A stretch of DNA of 64,000 bases from Erpobdella octoculata (GCA_963978895.1 OZ022242.1:25742424-25806423); one strand, 5' to 3'. Positions 39,247 through 53,299 are shown, numbered from the stretch's first letter. The notes: generated by a model from the letters alone, not told the origin. Translations and numbers: made by a program.

Positions 39247-39314
<68 letters not shown>
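39247..39314. repeat. (TA)n tract
   Basis: TA units following the PLE block ENIEPIYC. Confidence 0.95.
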
Positions 39315-41088
<1,774 letters not shown>

Positions 41089-41108
41089 AATATATATATA
41101 TATATATA

Positions 41109-41346
<238 letters not shown>

Positions 41347-41404
41347 TTTGTTAATTTGTTAACTCAAAACGTCGAAGGAAAGCCCGTTGTTGGGAAGATA
41401 GACT

Positions 41405-41590
41405 ATTAACTTATATATATATATAAGTTTTATTCTATTTCCTACTTAGCCATGTCATGAATAAACAAACTTATATAAACAATTAATAATCAAGAAAAAA
41501 ATTTAATAAGTATTTAGCAACCACTTAGTTAGATTATAATTATTACCATTTAATTAGAATAATAAAGATATAACATTGGCGACCAGGATG
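41405..41590 (+). mobile_element. Ty3/Gypsy-2 5' LTR end and primer-binding site
   Basis: AT-rich segment ending ATATAACA at about 41574, directly followed by TTGGCGACCAGGATGTC, a primer-binding-site style common in invertebrate Gypsy elements. The left LTR edge (about 41407) is tentative. Confidence 0.5.
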
Positions 41591-42380
41591 TCAAAGGACC
41601 AAGATTTAAACATAGCACAATTGCTTAAGTTTCTAATGGAAGAGAAACTTGAGAGGGAAGCTCCTGAAAAAGAAGAGAAACTTGAGAGGGAAGCTCGAGA
41701 AAAAGAAAAAAAGAGAATTGAAAAAGAAGAGAAACTTGAGATGGAAGCTCGAGAAAAAGAAGAAAAGAGAATTGAAAAAGAAAAACTGAAAAAAAATTTC
41801 TTCAGTTAATCTCAATGATGCAGGACAATAGAGCCGTCCAAGTAAGACCAGACCTCTACAAACGAATTGAGCAATTTGTTTACGATCCAGATCAAGGCCT
41901 TACATTCACTGATTGGATTGGGCGATTTGAAGAAGCTGTTCAGTCAGTCGGAGGCGAATCAATGAGCGATTCAGAAAAAAGAGCAACTCTGACCGGGAAG
42001 CTTCAACAAAACGAATACACACTACTTAAGGGTAGTATATTGCCGAGAACAATCGAGAATCTAAACTATGAGGAGACAAAAGGTTGGTTAGAAAAACTGT
42101 TTGGTAATAAAAAAAGCATTCATCAAAGACGGTTTGATTTTGAAAACGTCTAAATAAGGGAATCAGAGACTTTCAGGGCATTCGGCACAAGGGTGAACAG
42201 GCTGTGGAACGAAGCACAATGGGAAAATTTCACAAAAGAAGCCAGTATGTGCTTACATTTTATATGGGGATTGAAGGATCCGAAATATTTAAACATTAAG
42301 CACAAATTACTGCTCAGGATAGAACAAGAGTGCTCACTGGAAGAGCTTATTGAAGAATATGAATACGGAATTGGAGCAGT
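41588..42380 (+). pseudogene. Ty3/Gypsy-2 gag
   Basis: Starts MSKDQDLNIAQLLKFLMEEK, then a charged coiled-coil region of EKEEKLEREAREKE repeats (41640-41800). A frame change leads to 41815-42153 (RPDLYKRIEQFVYDPDQGLT, FTDWIGRFEEAVQSVG, LSDSEKRATL-like) and another to 42193 (WNEAQWENFTKEASMCLHFI). These match retroelement capsids. The frame fuses directly into RNase H near 42360. Confidence 0.7.
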
Positions 42381-42741
42381 GATTTCACACCGATTTCTTA
42401 ATGGAACAGATAAAGCAGTCGCTCATGCCGGCCGTGCGCTGACCCAAGCAGAAAAAAATTACGGCCAAATAGAAAAAGAAGCTTTAGCCCTAGTTTTTGC
42501 AGTAAGAAAATTCCATAGATTTGTTTATGGAAGGCGGTTTACGCTTTTGACCGATCACAAGCCTCTCTTGTCAGTATTTGGTTCAAAAAAAGGAAATCTG
42601 CACACGCTGCAAACAGACTACAGATGGGAACTGATACTCTTAGCTTATGATTTTGAGATCGAATATCGACGAACAGCAAATTTTGGTCAAGCTGATGCCT
42701 TATCAAGACTCATTGATTCAAAAAAAAACAACAACAAATGA
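42355..42741 (+). pseudogene. Ty3/Gypsy-2 RNase H, fused to gag
   Basis: YEYGIGAVISHRFLNG, AHAGRALTQAEKNYGQIEKE, ALALVFAVRKFHRFVYGR, LLTDHKPLLSVFG and YRRTANFGQADALSRL are the canonical Gypsy RNase H. It is in frame with gag residues (SLEELIEEYEYG). As in Gypsy-1, protease and RT are missing and the 3' break lies at the first YG of RNase H. Confidence 0.8.
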
Positions 42742-43864
42742 GGATTTGATAATAGCAGGTGTAAACGAAGACATCACAATGATACAAGAGGATACGATGA
42801 GACAATTACCTGTTAGTAAGAAAGATATTCAAATTATGACAGAAGAAGACTATGAACTCAGAGAGTTAAGTAAGATCATTAAAAAGGGATTTTGGCCAAA
42901 AGTTAAACCTGGATCAATCTGAAATGCATTCCAAAGTAAAGCAACTGATTTGACTTTACATGATGGCATTCTATTTATGGGTGTAAGAGCAGTAATTCCA
43001 AAAAAACTGCAACAGCGTATATTGAGGATGCTACATCAGGGTCATCCAGGAATTACGAGAATGAAAATGCTGGCCAGACAGTCGGTGTATTGGCATGGAA
43101 TCGATAGAGATATTGAAAGTATGGTGAAAACCTGTGATGCATGTCAAAAAGCAGCTAAAATGCCTATAAAAAACACGTTGTCACCATGGCCTGAACCATC
43201 ACAGGCCTGGGAAAGAATTCACATTGATTTTGCGGGACCAATGGAGAATTCAATGTTTCTGGTTGTTGTGGACGCATATTCAAAATGGCCAGAAATAATA
43301 CAAATGAGTGCGGCTACCTCAACAACGACAATTCGCGAGCTGAACAGAATGTTTGCTCGGTATGGACTTCCCATGACATTGGTATCGGATAACGGAACAC
43401 AATTTACTTCTATGGAATCTAGTCCACATCAAAAATCTCCCGCAGAAAATTTTTTGGGGAGACAAATTAGAACACCACTATCAGACTTACAACTAAGTAC
43501 AAAAAAGACGAAAAGTATTCAGAAAAAAAAATCTTGCATGAAGAGACAGTTTGACAAAAGGAATGGGGCAAGACCGAGAGTTTTTAAAGAACAAGATGGG
43601 GTGTACGCTAGAGATTATAAAAATCCAAACCATCCCAGATGGATACCAGGGAAGATTTTAAAAAGAATTGGAAAAACGGTTTACGAAGTAGAGATTGACA
43701 GAAGGATTACAAAAAGGCATACAAATCAATTAAGACTAAGGAATTTAGATTGGGCACTTAAAGAAATGTTTGAGACATTCGACATGCCATTACCCCTTCA
43801 AGATAAAAGTGATGCAGAGAAAGCCCCAGTAAGAAAAAAAATCTTGCATGAAGAGACAGTTTGA
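42742..43864 (+). pseudogene. Ty3/Gypsy-2 integrase, third catalytic residue region deleted
   Basis: Zinc-binding H-x3-H...C-x2-C (HQGHPGITRMKMLARQSVYW, CDACQ), then WERIHIDFAGPM (Asp 1) and LVSDNGTQFTS (Asp 2). After FTS it jumps to MESSPHQKSPAENFLGRQ, so the segment with the catalytic Glu (normally SNGxAE) is gone. The C-terminal domain follows (MKRQFDKRNGARPRVFKEQD, WIPGKILKRIGKTVYEVEI). Confidence 0.8.
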
Positions 43865-44142
43865 CAAAAGGAATGGGGCAAGACCGAGAGTTTTTAAAGA
43901 ACAAGATGGGGTGTACGCTAGAGATTATAAAAATCCAAACCATCCCAGATGGATACCAGGGAAGATTTTAAAAAGAATTGGAAAAACGGTTTACGAAGTA
44001 GAGATTGACAGAAGGATTACAAAAAGGCATACAAATCAATTAAGACTAAGAAATTTAGATTGGGCACTTAAAGAAATGTTTGAGACATTCGACATGCCTT
44101 TACCCCTTCAAGATAAAAATGATGCAGAGAAAGCCCCAGTAA
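43523..44142 (+). repeat. 310-bp tandem duplication in the integrase C-terminus
   Basis: Two nearly identical 310-bp units (43523-43832 and 43833-44142). ATCTTGCATGAAGAGACAG recurs at 43531 and 43841. The second unit leads on to the true end of the frame (44279). Confidence 0.92.
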
Positions 44143-44415
44143 GAATTGTGTTCCCAGGAGGGGAAGAGATGTTGGAACCAGACATAAACGCAACCCCTCG
44201 GGTTACGGAGAATGAGGATGGAGAGAATAGACAAGGAGTCCATGTTCCGAGCCATATGGATAATGAAGCCAATCCGTAGGAGTTGACACACATTCTAACA
44301 TGAATAGAACCGGAGGCAAGACCTAAACGTTATTGCAACCCTCCAAAACGGATAGTATTATAAAATAAATAAAATAAACTAAAAGGTGTAACTTATAAGT
44401 TTAAAGTTATAAACA

Positions 44416-44458
44416 GGGCTAACGCGTTTCGACAGTTAGTTTGTCATCATCAGAGCCC
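44416..44458 (-). ncRNA. Hammerhead ribozyme, PLE-E, minus strand
   Basis: Minus strand: GGGCT, CTGATGA, stem II GACA-AACTAAC-TGTC, GAAA, CGCGT, T, AGCCC. Core intact. Stem III is only ACGCGT, three pairs without a loop, so it could only fold sensibly between two molecules. Confidence 0.88.
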
Positions 44459-44777
44459 GAAAAGAAAAAACAAAACATGGATAGAATAATGAAAAGTGAA
44501 ATTAGTTAAACCCGATAATGAAAAAAAATAATAATATTTATTTTTCGAGAATGACATGTTAATTTATTTTACTATAGGGAGATATTAAAAATAAATTATA
44601 TAATAAAACTGTTATACATTAAAAAATACGGTCAAAAAGCAAAAGCTATTAATTGTCAAACGACAGATCTACGTCACATCTCGCGCAACCATGACATTGT
44701 TAAAACGGAAACCATCTCTGAAGAATTGCCAAAATTAAATTAATTAATTAAAATGCCACGTTATTTTACACAAAACG

Positions 44778-45222
44778 CTATCGTCGACGTCGCATAGTTA
44801 TATTGTCACAATACAGAGCTGTCGCCATTCTTGCCAAAAGAACATTTTCATCATTAACTGCTTCATTTATCGAAACAATCTCGTCAGGCACAGCTGAAAC
44901 AGCACGGTCGTCACACAATGTCGTTTCTACCGAAACCCGATCGCACGTAGATGACGAGTTGTCGCGGACCGATTGGCCAACGCTTTCGTGTCGAAAGCCG
45001 TTACTGCTCTCACCGCCGCCACTTTCAGGGTCCACGACATGATCCATAGCAGATGTCGACATGGACGAGAGGCCGATATCTAAGTTATCTTCAACAGGAT
45101 CACCACACCGCTCCTCGCACGGCTCGAAGGAAGAAAATGAAGTGTCCGCATCAAAAAAGATATCGGTGGCAGGACTTGGAACGGGACGACTGGAAACGGG
45201 ATCACCACTGTAGCCACTGTGT
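44778..45222 (-). pseudogene. PLE-E C-terminal tail, minus strand
   Basis: Open minus frame from 45222 to the stop at 44778: HSGYSGDPVSSRPVPSPA through a Ser/Asp/Val-rich tail to CDNITMRRRR. The NIT-x-RRRR end equals other PLE tails. An AT-rich UTR (44459-44777) and hammerhead follow. RT and GIY-YIG are absent, and a SINE-2 copy lies at its 5' side. Confidence 0.75.
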
Positions 45223-45274
45223 TATTCAAAATCAGTCGCACCACCTGTAACTCCACGACAATCTCAGGACTCTG

Positions 45275-45450
45275 GGTACAGGTAGAAGTTAATTTTACCG
45301 AAGAATCGAACCCACGTGTCTACGGCAACACCGCCTCGCCTAAATGCAAGCGCTCTTACCAACTGAGCACTGACCATCACCAAAAAATGATGGCTAGAAG
45401 TCTCAGTCTTTCGGAGCTACTTAACATTAGACTACGACTATGATAGGCTC

Positions 45451-45452
<2 letters not shown>
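45275..45452 (-). mobile_element. SINE-2 copy, minus strand
   Basis: Inverse of the 305-bp unit from the tRNA-like head through the body landmark CTTAACATTAGACTACGACT (plus strand). It ends at (TA)n. Confidence 0.8.

Positions 45453-45540
<88 letters not shown>
45453..45540. repeat. (TA)n tract
   Basis: Pure TA at the end of a minus-strand PLE-D start. Confidence 0.96.
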
Positions 45541-45541
<1 letters not shown>

Positions 45542-45747
45542 CGAATAAACTGTGGAATCAATTTATCTTTAAGACATGCTCTAAGAAAAACAACTCGCCA
45601 TTTGGGAGAAACAACTTTTCGAGCTAAATTCTCGACTTTTCGGTATAAAACTCGCTGTTCGAGACTACAATTAGTCAAAAACTTTTTCGTTAAACTTTTA
45701 TTGTCAGACCGACGACCGTTTCAGCTATGTTAGCTATCATCAGGGTC
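45541..45747 (-). pseudogene. PLE-D terminal repeat, minus strand (diverged copy)
   Basis: Minus strand encodes [20 protein letters not shown] and KWRVVFLRACLKDKLIPQF, then (TA)n. Compared with 27189-27425 it has several substitutions and one deletion near the hammerhead. Confidence 0.82.
45707..45747 (-). ncRNA. Hammerhead ribozyme, PLE-D diverged copy, minus strand
   Basis: Minus strand: GACC, CTGATGA, stem II, GAAA, stem III one base shorter than in the other PLE-D copies (ACGGTCGT), C, GGTC. Core conserved. Confidence 0.8.
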
Positions 45748-46160
45748 AAAAGTGAAACAAGAAAAGTAAAGAAACAGAAAAAACCGAAATTATCAAAGAA
45801 TTAGCACACAAACAAAAGAGTAAACACTCCACCTATCAAATCAAAAGAATACGAGGCTCAACAAAAAAAACATGAGTAAAACAAAATTCCATAGTGTTTA
45901 AGACCGGAATCATAAATTAATGAAATCACAGAGACTGTAACATTTATACTATTGGAATACACCATCAATTTTTGAGCTTTCGCTGTGTTATATTAGAAGA
46001 GACAAGAAGTTCCTCAGATACATTACAATGAGATTCGTCAGGAGCAGCCTCAACAGCCGAAGAATAGAAGGACGAGTCAGAAGTATCATCATTTATGTTA
46101 TCCTCGTCGTTAGAAAGAATACAGGTAACCGATGCATATTACTTTTTTTGACGCCGAATT
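45748..46160 (-). pseudogene. PLE-D UTR and decayed C-terminal tail, minus strand
   Basis: Inverse of 27537-27850 with substitutions. The tail end (NIT-x-RKR equivalent near 45975) and the acidic DDEDN region are recognisable by alignment with 27551-27739 but carry frame changes. Confidence 0.6.
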
Positions 46161-46164
46161 ACAA

Positions 46165-46705
46165 ACAAAAAACCACACGAACAGAAAAAAAGCACAACAC
46201 GACCCCACTAAGGAACCGGAAACAAAGAAAAATGTCAACACCACCAATGAATCAATTCAAAAGTAATCAGAAAACATATCCAAAATCAGCACGACATCAC
46301 AAGCAAACCGAAAACATAATGTCAATTAAACAGAAAACATATCTAAAACTCAACACGAACTCTCAAGGGAAACAAAAACATAGTAGAATGTCGCACATAT
46401 GGAGTCAGTTCAAAAACTAAACATAAAACATAATAATAAAAAAACCGCACGAACAGAAAAAAAAGCACAACAGGACCCCACAAACGAACCGGAAAAAAAG
46501 AAAACTGTCAACACCACCAATGAATTAATTTTTTCAAAAGTAATTAGAAAACCAGCACGACATCACATGCAAACCGAAAATATAGTGTCAATTAAACAGA
46601 AAACCTATCTAAAACCCAACACGACCTCACCAAGCAAGCCAAAAACATTGCAAAATGTCACACAATTTGAGTCAGATCAAAAACTAAACATAAAACACAT
46701 CTAAA
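46165..46705. repeat. Tandem pair of ~270-bp degenerate units
   Basis: CGAACAGAAAAAAAAGCACAACA..., AACACCACCAATGAAT, AGCACGACATCACA, CAATTAAACAGAAAAC and ACTAAACATAAAACA recur in order at about 46170-46430 and 46440-46700. Frames through them are Lys/Thr/Gln-rich and look non-coding. Confidence 0.7.
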
Positions 46706-46716
46706 AACCCCCGTCT

Positions 46717-47490
46717 TCACAACTCATAAACCTTTTCACCCCAAAAAGCATCTAATAATATCCTAAAAGTATATTTATCTCCAGCTGACACGGCCGACTG
46801 TGGCAATCTGTTCCACTCCTGAATAACTCTATTACCAAAGAAATACTTCTTGCAGTCTTTGTGTGCACCTGATGTCACCAGCTTCCTATCGTGGCCTCTG
46901 GTTCTTTCATACGTACAGAAGGTCAGGGACGGACAAACCAAGCTCCTTAGATCTCCAGCCAACAAATCGAAATCCGCTCTGATTCTTCTATATTTCAATG
47001 TCGGAAGTTTTAATTTTCTCAGTCTCATTTCGCCCTTCTCTGCACCCTTTCTACTGCATCGATCAATCCTTGCCTATATGGGTTCCACACTTGTACTCCA
47101 TATTAACTCCGCCTTGCATTTGCAAGCCAGTCCCAAGCCTGGAGAAAGGAGGAGGGAAAAGTTAAAAAGATCAAATTATGATCCACGACAGGAAGTACTT
47201 AGGTGCTTCCTGCATACAGCTATTTCAGTCTTAAAACACTTGGTGTAAAGGACTATAAACTATTTAAAAAAAAAAAATATTCCATATTCTAGCTGGGACC
47301 TCACCAAGGCCTTATATAAAGTAATAAAGGCTTCATCTGACAATTTTCTAAAATTTCTTGCTATTATGCCCAGCATCATGTTGGCCTTCTTTACCCGAGA
47401 TAAAATGTGTTCTTTAAATTGCAGTTTTGAATCCATAATAATACCGAGATCCGAGTTCTTATTCTGTTGATCCGATGTACCTATCCACCT
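46717..47490 (-). pseudogene. LINE (CR1-like) C-terminal half, minus strand, split by SINE-3
   Basis: Minus strand from 47490: LGIIMDSKLQFKEHILSRVK, KKANMMLGIIARNF, FITLYKALVRSQLEYGI; then, after SINE-3 (47105-47280), RRIRADFDLLAGDLRSL and GNRVIQEWNRLPQSAVSAGD to the stop at 46717. These are the RT thumb and C-terminal region of CR1-type ORF2. The RT palm is missing. Confidence 0.78.
47105..47280 (+). mobile_element. SINE-3 full copy with TSD
   Basis: Begins AACTCCGCCTTGCATTTGC, contains AGTCCCAAGCCTGGAGAAAG and ends in an A-run. TCCATATT flanks it at 47097-47104 and 47281-47288. Removing it restores the LINE reading frame (VWSPY region). Confidence 0.85.
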
Positions 47491-47790
47491 TACAATGTGG
47501 AATCGGGCATTTAAATTGATACACCAGATGTGTCGACTGCAAAAAGTCTTTCTTTGGAGCACAGCTATTTGGTGTATCAATATAAATGCCCGATTCCACG
47601 TTGTAAAGTCAGACATCCCCGGCGCTGCTCGGGGTTTTAGAGGTTTTTAAATCGTTGTTCTCTCTTGCTCCCGTCTCCTTTCGCGCTTGCTCTCCCGCTC
47701 CCGGTTGCTTTCCCGTTCTCGGTCGTTTTCCGGTTCCCGCCCACACCTGCTTTCCCGTTGTCGTTCCGCTCACGCTCATTTTTTTTTCCA
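47491..47790 (-). mobile_element. Helitron-like terminus with inverted repeat and Arg/Glu minisatellite
   Basis: ACAATGTGGAATCGGGCATTTA (47491) and its inverse (47585-47606) enclose about 60 bp. Minus-strand CCCCGAGCAGCGCCGGGG (47616-47633) resembles the Helitron end at 53634. Next to it lies a GAGCGGGAAAGCAACCGGGAG-type minisatellite (47650-47780), also as at 53300-53620. Confidence 0.5.
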
Positions 47791-48480
47791 CTTTTTCCTA
47801 ACTTCTTTTAGCTCATAGAACGTAATAGGGACTTGCTAAATATTGTTTGAAGCGTTCAAACGTTGTTACGTAATTAAATTAAATTAAATTTAGTTTTAAA
47901 TTTGAATTTTAATACCCGCCTTTGCTCGGGCTTTTTGAAGTTCTTATTCTGTTGTTTTTTCTTTTTGATAAGATTTCTTTTGTTTTTTATAGAATGCTAT
48001 TTTGTGTCGCATATATAATAGTTTAAACATCGAACACATTTTGTCCCATCACATATGAATTACAGCTTAAACATTAACAAATTCAAACTTAAGCATCGAC
48101 GATATCCGACTCTGTCTTGCAACTGAATTATAAATCCCAAGCTGTTAAATTAAATTGCCCTTTTGTTGACTCACAAGAATGCAAAGGCTAAAGACATTTC
48201 TGAAGTTTTTCATGCTTCTAATGGTTTTCCAAGTTGAGGCAGTTTAATTTTTCTGACAACAGAATCCATTTTCTGTTCCTCTATTAAATTTCACAGTCCC
48301 AATGTGGTTTATTTTGGTTGTAGCGGAATGCTGTGAACAGTCATCAAAATTTATCTGTTTTTTCGTTGACACGTTTTGACCAATAACTTCATTCATAGTC
48401 TTAGTGATAAGTCCAGAAATTTTATTACACCAAAGCAATCTGTATTTTAGAAACAACTTTTTGGAAATCTAAATATCAAA
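47791..48480. other. Unassigned AT-rich interval
   Basis: No coding motif recognised. GCCCGAGCAAAGGCGGG (minus strand, about 47918-47934) is another degraded Helitron-end-like hairpin. Confidence 0.35.
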
Positions 48481-49134
48481 TATAAACCACCAATATACGC
48501 CAAAAAAACTGAGGTTCTCTGGTTTGGATCAGTGGCCGGAATCAGTAAGATGTATCTACCCGGTAAATATCTGACTTTCGGTTCTGACGTGATTTGACCG
48601 GTTAACGTTGTTCGGGACCTTGGTGTCTATTTTGATGAGTGTATTTGTATGAGAAAGCATGTTACCCAAGTCTCTAAAATATGTTTCTACCACCTCCGCC
48701 GCCTCCGCTCGGTGCGGCGCAGTCTCGGACGCGAAGTGGCTGCACGGCTGGTGTCCGCCTTTGTATTCTTAAGGCTAGATAATTGCAATTTTATCTTTGC
48801 CCATCTACCAGCCTCTACACTAGCGCTACTTCAAGAAGTCTTAAATACTGCGGCTCGGTTGGTTATGGAGCTTAAACCTCGAGACCATGTATCTCGGGCC
48901 CTCATCGAACTTCACTGACTGCCAATTTCTCAACGAATTAACTACAAATTTTGCCTATTTACTCATTTCACCTTCAATCGTCGAGCACCACCTTACCTTA
49001 GTACAGAGCTGATTACTCCAATGGTCAGCATTTCCGGTCGGGCATCACTACGCTCTGCGGGAAGACACGACCTAGTGATTCCGCGAACAAGGCTGGCCTC
49101 TTCATTTAGGGCATTCTCAGTTGCTAGCCCTTAG
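48481..49134 (+). pseudogene. LINE (CR1/L2-like) C-terminal part, plus strand
   Basis: KTEVLWFGS, VRDLGVYFDE, then the frame 48649-48918: HVTQVSKICFYHLRRLRSVR, LDNCNFIFAHLPASTLALLQ, VLNTAARLVMELKPRDHV, ALIELH, stop, LPISQRINYKFC and PPYLSTEL. This is the RT thumb and C-terminal region. At least two stops. Confidence 0.8.
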
Positions 49135-50400
49135 GCCTGAAATCACCTGCCCGTCGAGCTCAAACTCACTGCATTTAAAAAAAAAATTAAACAACCCTCT
49201 TCGCATCTGCTTACAAAGACTTCTTACACTTTTGTATTCGACACGCTTAGTAAGCAGCAACCTGTGCAATTCTGTAAGTAATGGGGTGATGTGTTCGGAT
49301 CGTCTAGTGCCAATAACAATTCGTGCCAAAAAGTTCTGAATGCCTTGTAGTTTTTGAAAGTCTGAGGCTGAAATACCATAAAGGATTGAATTGCAGTAGT
49401 CGAGACAAGAATCAATCATTGCACTCGTGATAGATAGAGCGACGTTTTTTGAAATACGTTTTCTAATATTTCTCAGAGCTTTTGTGTGGAAGTAAGCCAT
49501 TTTGCAAAGACTATTGACATGAGCATTGAAAGTTAGCGTGTCGTCAATGATTACGCCAAGGCTCTTGACACATTTTGAAAGACAAATTTGAGGCTCTCCA
49601 ACCGTGACGAAATTGGGTAGAACCTATCCAACAATCTCTGCATCTGCAGGTAGAAACGGTCGAACGATTCTTGCAGCGACGGTGGAGTGGCTCCGCCATC
49701 GACGTCGAATACGAAGTCACTGTTTGTATCCTCCTCTTGCCGCGTTTTTGAATAAGCTGCCAAGTACGCAGCGTACTGGGCTGGCCTGTGCAGGCGGCAC
49801 CAGTTTGGCCTTGTTCTTGGGTGGCCGATGAGTGTCGTAATCTATTGCCGAGGCGTAAATAGCCTTGTGGTCCGTTTTAACCGTAGGAACAATCACTGAG
49901 ATGTTTTGGTACATAGGCTTCGATGTATAGACCCTGTCCAGATGATGACCAGCTCTAGTGGCTTCGGTCTCTTCTTTAAACAGTCCTAGCAGTCGCAGGC
50001 TGCTATCTTTTAGCTGGTTGAAATCACCGGTTTTGACTATCTTGGTATCTCCATGGTCATGGTGAACTGCGGCCATCACCTGTTCAAGTTGGAGGAGAAG
50101 ATCTGCTTATTGTAAATCGGCTTAGAAGGATGATAAACCGCCCCAACAATTACCCTGCGCCCATTTTTGTCCAACATTTTCCATAAGAGTTCTATTCGCG
50201 AATCCTCCATTTTTTGGTTGTATATGCTGGATTGGTACTTGACCGACACGTAGGTCACCAGACTTCTACCACATCTCGGCTTTCCATTTGATTTAAGTTA
50301 ATACCACAACGTCGGGGCCTATTGAAAGTACATCGGCACGCAGATGTTGAATTGCATGTGGTTTGGCAAGGATGTTGATATTCAAGACATATATAGAGGG
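49117..50400 (-). pseudogene. LINE, minus strand: APE endonuclease joined to RT C-terminus by internal deletion
   Basis: Minus strand from about 50400: AIQHLRADVLSIGPDVVVL (APE start), YVSVKYQSS, ELLWKMLDKNGRRVIVGAVY, HPSKPIY, VKTGDFNQLKDSSLRLLGLF, HLDRVYTSKP, VKTDHKAIYA. It then passes via a frameshift directly into SLGVIIDDTLTFNAHVNSLC, AMIDSCLDYCNSILYGISAS and LLTELHRLLLTKRVEYK. The RT fingers and palm are deleted. Confidence 0.75.
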
Positions 50401-51060
50401 TGTGAAACCGGAGTTCTCTCTCCGTTCGGGCTCTACTTGGTAGTGCCTTTCAATGTTCACCAGCACTCTTGGGCGTGTATTCTTTTTTTTTTATACTTTT
50501 TCTTTTTGTCTGATTCTTTACTATGGCTCTGTCCTCGACTGCCTTAATATATGAGCAGTCCTACAGATTTGAGTTCGTACAGCGGAGTTGGGTTGTACAA
50601 AAAATTGTGGTTCGAGGCGGCCGTCCTTCTTATAGCAAACAACTGCCCCCTTGTGTAAGTGATGAGTGAATATCCGCGCGTCGCTGCCACCTCCTCCATT
50701 TGATGGTAATTAACAGATTTAAAATTTAATTAATTAATATCTTTAAAAAAAAATTCAAGTCCAAACGTTCAAAAGTTCCGAAATCAATCGAGATTCTTTT
50801 GCTTTAAGGTGTCCAAATTCAAATTCAAGTTTGGTGTAATATAGAACGTCTAGACTAGACTCTAGATCGGATTATCGCAATCCCTTTTCGAAGGATACTA
50901 AGTTACTATTTCATAAGTTAAGGTATCGAAATTCTCGCGACAACTACATTACTAATTACTAAATCAAAAGTTAAGTTTTAATTATATAAAAAATAACAGA
51001 AATACACGCGAACAAAGTTTTGAGCGCGGCCGGAAGCTTATCCACGACACACGATTATCA
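50401..51060. other. Unassigned interval
   Basis: No coding motif recognised. Contains TTTAAAATTTAATTAATTAA-type AT-rich DNA. Confidence 0.3.
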
Positions 51061-51765
51061 TTCAAAGAGGCAAGAGTTGGAAGGAAAAGACAAGTTTCTC
51101 GTAGAAGCCAAGCCTTAGTTGGCGAAGAGCCAGCAACAGACGCTCAACTGCTTCAAACTGCCAAAGAAAGACTGACATAGAATATCGACGTCTGGATAAT
51201 GTTATTGGCAAATTAGACTTCCGTAGTAGAAACGACCAGGACACGCTGTGCTCACTAGGATCTGTTTTTCTCAATTTTTATTCATCAGACGAACACTATA
51301 AAAAATAGCTTCGCGGTATGGACTTGATCGCGACTGCTTAAGACAGAAAAGGTTATCTACTCTAAGTGTCTCACTAATCACACTCCTAAAGCAGGTTCAC
51401 AAGCAACCACCGCCAATGTTTCTCAACACTTTACAACAAGGACCTTCATGTTGTTCTACCAGTTTTCAATCAAGTTGTTAATATTTTGGCCACAATTCCA
51501 GCCACATCTTGTTCAGTGCGCTCAAACGCCTTAAAACATATATACGGAGTACAATGGGCCAAACACGTATAAACAGTGTGGCAATTTTACATATTGAACG
51601 AAAAGATTCTAATATGTCTGTCGGTACAAATACTGACCAAATTATTGACATTTTTGCATCCAGGAAATCCAGAAAACAATATTTTTTTGAATGTTTTAAT
51701 AAAAAAGTTTCGTTACTATTTTTTTATGAATATGCAAATAAAATAGAATTGATAAAAAGATGAGT
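51060..51765 (+). pseudogene. hAT transposase remnant (ZMYM/zf-type), C-terminal part
   Basis: Plus-strand reading IEYRRLDNVIGKLDFRSRND (about 51175-51235) resembles the catalytic-domain helices of ZMYM1-like hAT proteins. Further on, IPATSC is followed after a frameshift by SALKRLKTYIRSTMGQTRIN, SVAILHIER and IIDIFASRKSRKQYFF, the hATC dimerisation region. Terminal inverted repeats were not located. Confidence 0.65.
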
Positions 51766-53220
51766 TATTATAACGCCCATGTTTATTTATTTCCTATTTT
51801 TTGAAACACTAGCATTTGGGAAATAATTATTTCCAGTCCCCCACTTCGATTAGCTCCCGTACGCCTCTGTTAATACATATATTATATTATGTCTTATGAA
51901 TAACATTACGCCTGTAAATTCATAACACATAATAAAATATATGTATATACTAATAACACATGAGAATATATACAAATTACTAATACAACAATTTATTAAC
52001 TTTATCACTTTAACACTTTTTCAGTACACCTGTGAATTCTGAGTATCATTTTACAAAGTTCTTAGCCAAACAATAAAAAACTGGTTCAAATAAGTTTATT
52101 AATGTTATGTCTATTTACACAATAGCATGAAAATTTACTAAAAACATCATTTAATTTTTCATCTATCGCTCTTTCTACAAATATAACAAATAACTGCTGC
52201 TGATTTTTTGCTAACAAAATTTTTTTTCCATCAAGACTTTCTTTGGTTTAATCTCTTTGAATATCCTCCAGCAATGAATACAGTAGGAAAAACGGAATTG
52301 ACTTGGTTTTGTGAAACTTTAAAATGAATCTGGCCTTCGTGGAACGATCACGATCTGATAACATTTCTTCACAGCTGTAGCATTTGTTAATGTTCACAAT
52401 ATTGCTCCACTCGCATAATTAATTATTGTCTCATCATCCTTTGAAGGCATGTGTGATATCTCTAAAAATAAGACAATTTCATTGGAAGAATAACTGAAAT
52501 CGATATTCACGGACTGACTGACAAGATGTAAATCCTCCATCGAAAGTTTAGAAAACTTTAAAAATGACACAGCGCATATTTTTCAGTGATGTACTAATAC
52601 TCGTCGTGTTGAAATGTAGTAATTTGCTCCAGATATCTGTCGCAACCATCCAAATTTTCATTCAATATCGTCTGATTACAGCCAAGCAAGGCATAATCGA
52701 ATTGCTTAACAAATATCTAGAACATCCTACAATTGCTTTGCAAGTGTTCTTCATTGCTAATAAAGTTTCTTAGGCCAAACCAAGATTTTTTGATGCCTCC
52801 CAGTAATAAACTTATGAAATTCCTTCAGGAAGTCTAATTTCTAGTCCCCTGTTGATGATACTGGATCCATATAAAAACTACTTTTTCCATTATGGCTGTT
52901 ATTTAAGTTGAGGACATTCCATAACATCACATCACACCTAGAAATTTGCTTATGTTAATTCATGACTTCTTTTTCAGCTGATCACCATAGAATGCCATAG
53001 CATCTCTCGTTGATTCGTAAAAAACTGCAGATGCAAATTATTAAACAAAACCTTTTCGATGGAAGAGGGAGCAAATATTTTTGGAAAAAGCTTATGAGCT
53101 TTTTTTAACGACATTTTACTTTCAAGCTCAAACAATTTTTTAAATCTTTGAAGGAGCCTTCAAATTGAATGGTGGACACTGGAACATTATTTTTGATATA
53201 AAGTATTAACTTTCAATCAC
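51766..53220. other. Unassigned interval, no recognisable gene
   Basis: AT-rich with short frames only. I found no transposon motif on either strand. It may hold an old, unrecognisable element. Confidence 0.3.
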
Positions 53221-53299
53221 CATTCATCCGATCGTAATGCAATTTTTACACAAGCTTGAGAAACAATTGGAGACAATAATAGTGAAAAAAATTGAAATA

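Noticed and set aside
44803..45250. Plus-strand frames opposite the PLE-E tail
   Set aside because: Shadows of the minus-strand tail, which ends in the conserved NITMRRRR motif.
46028..46704. Lys/Thr/Gln-rich frames of 101-130 codons
   Set aside because: They lie in tandem degenerate repeats next to a minus-strand PLE-D end and show no domain.
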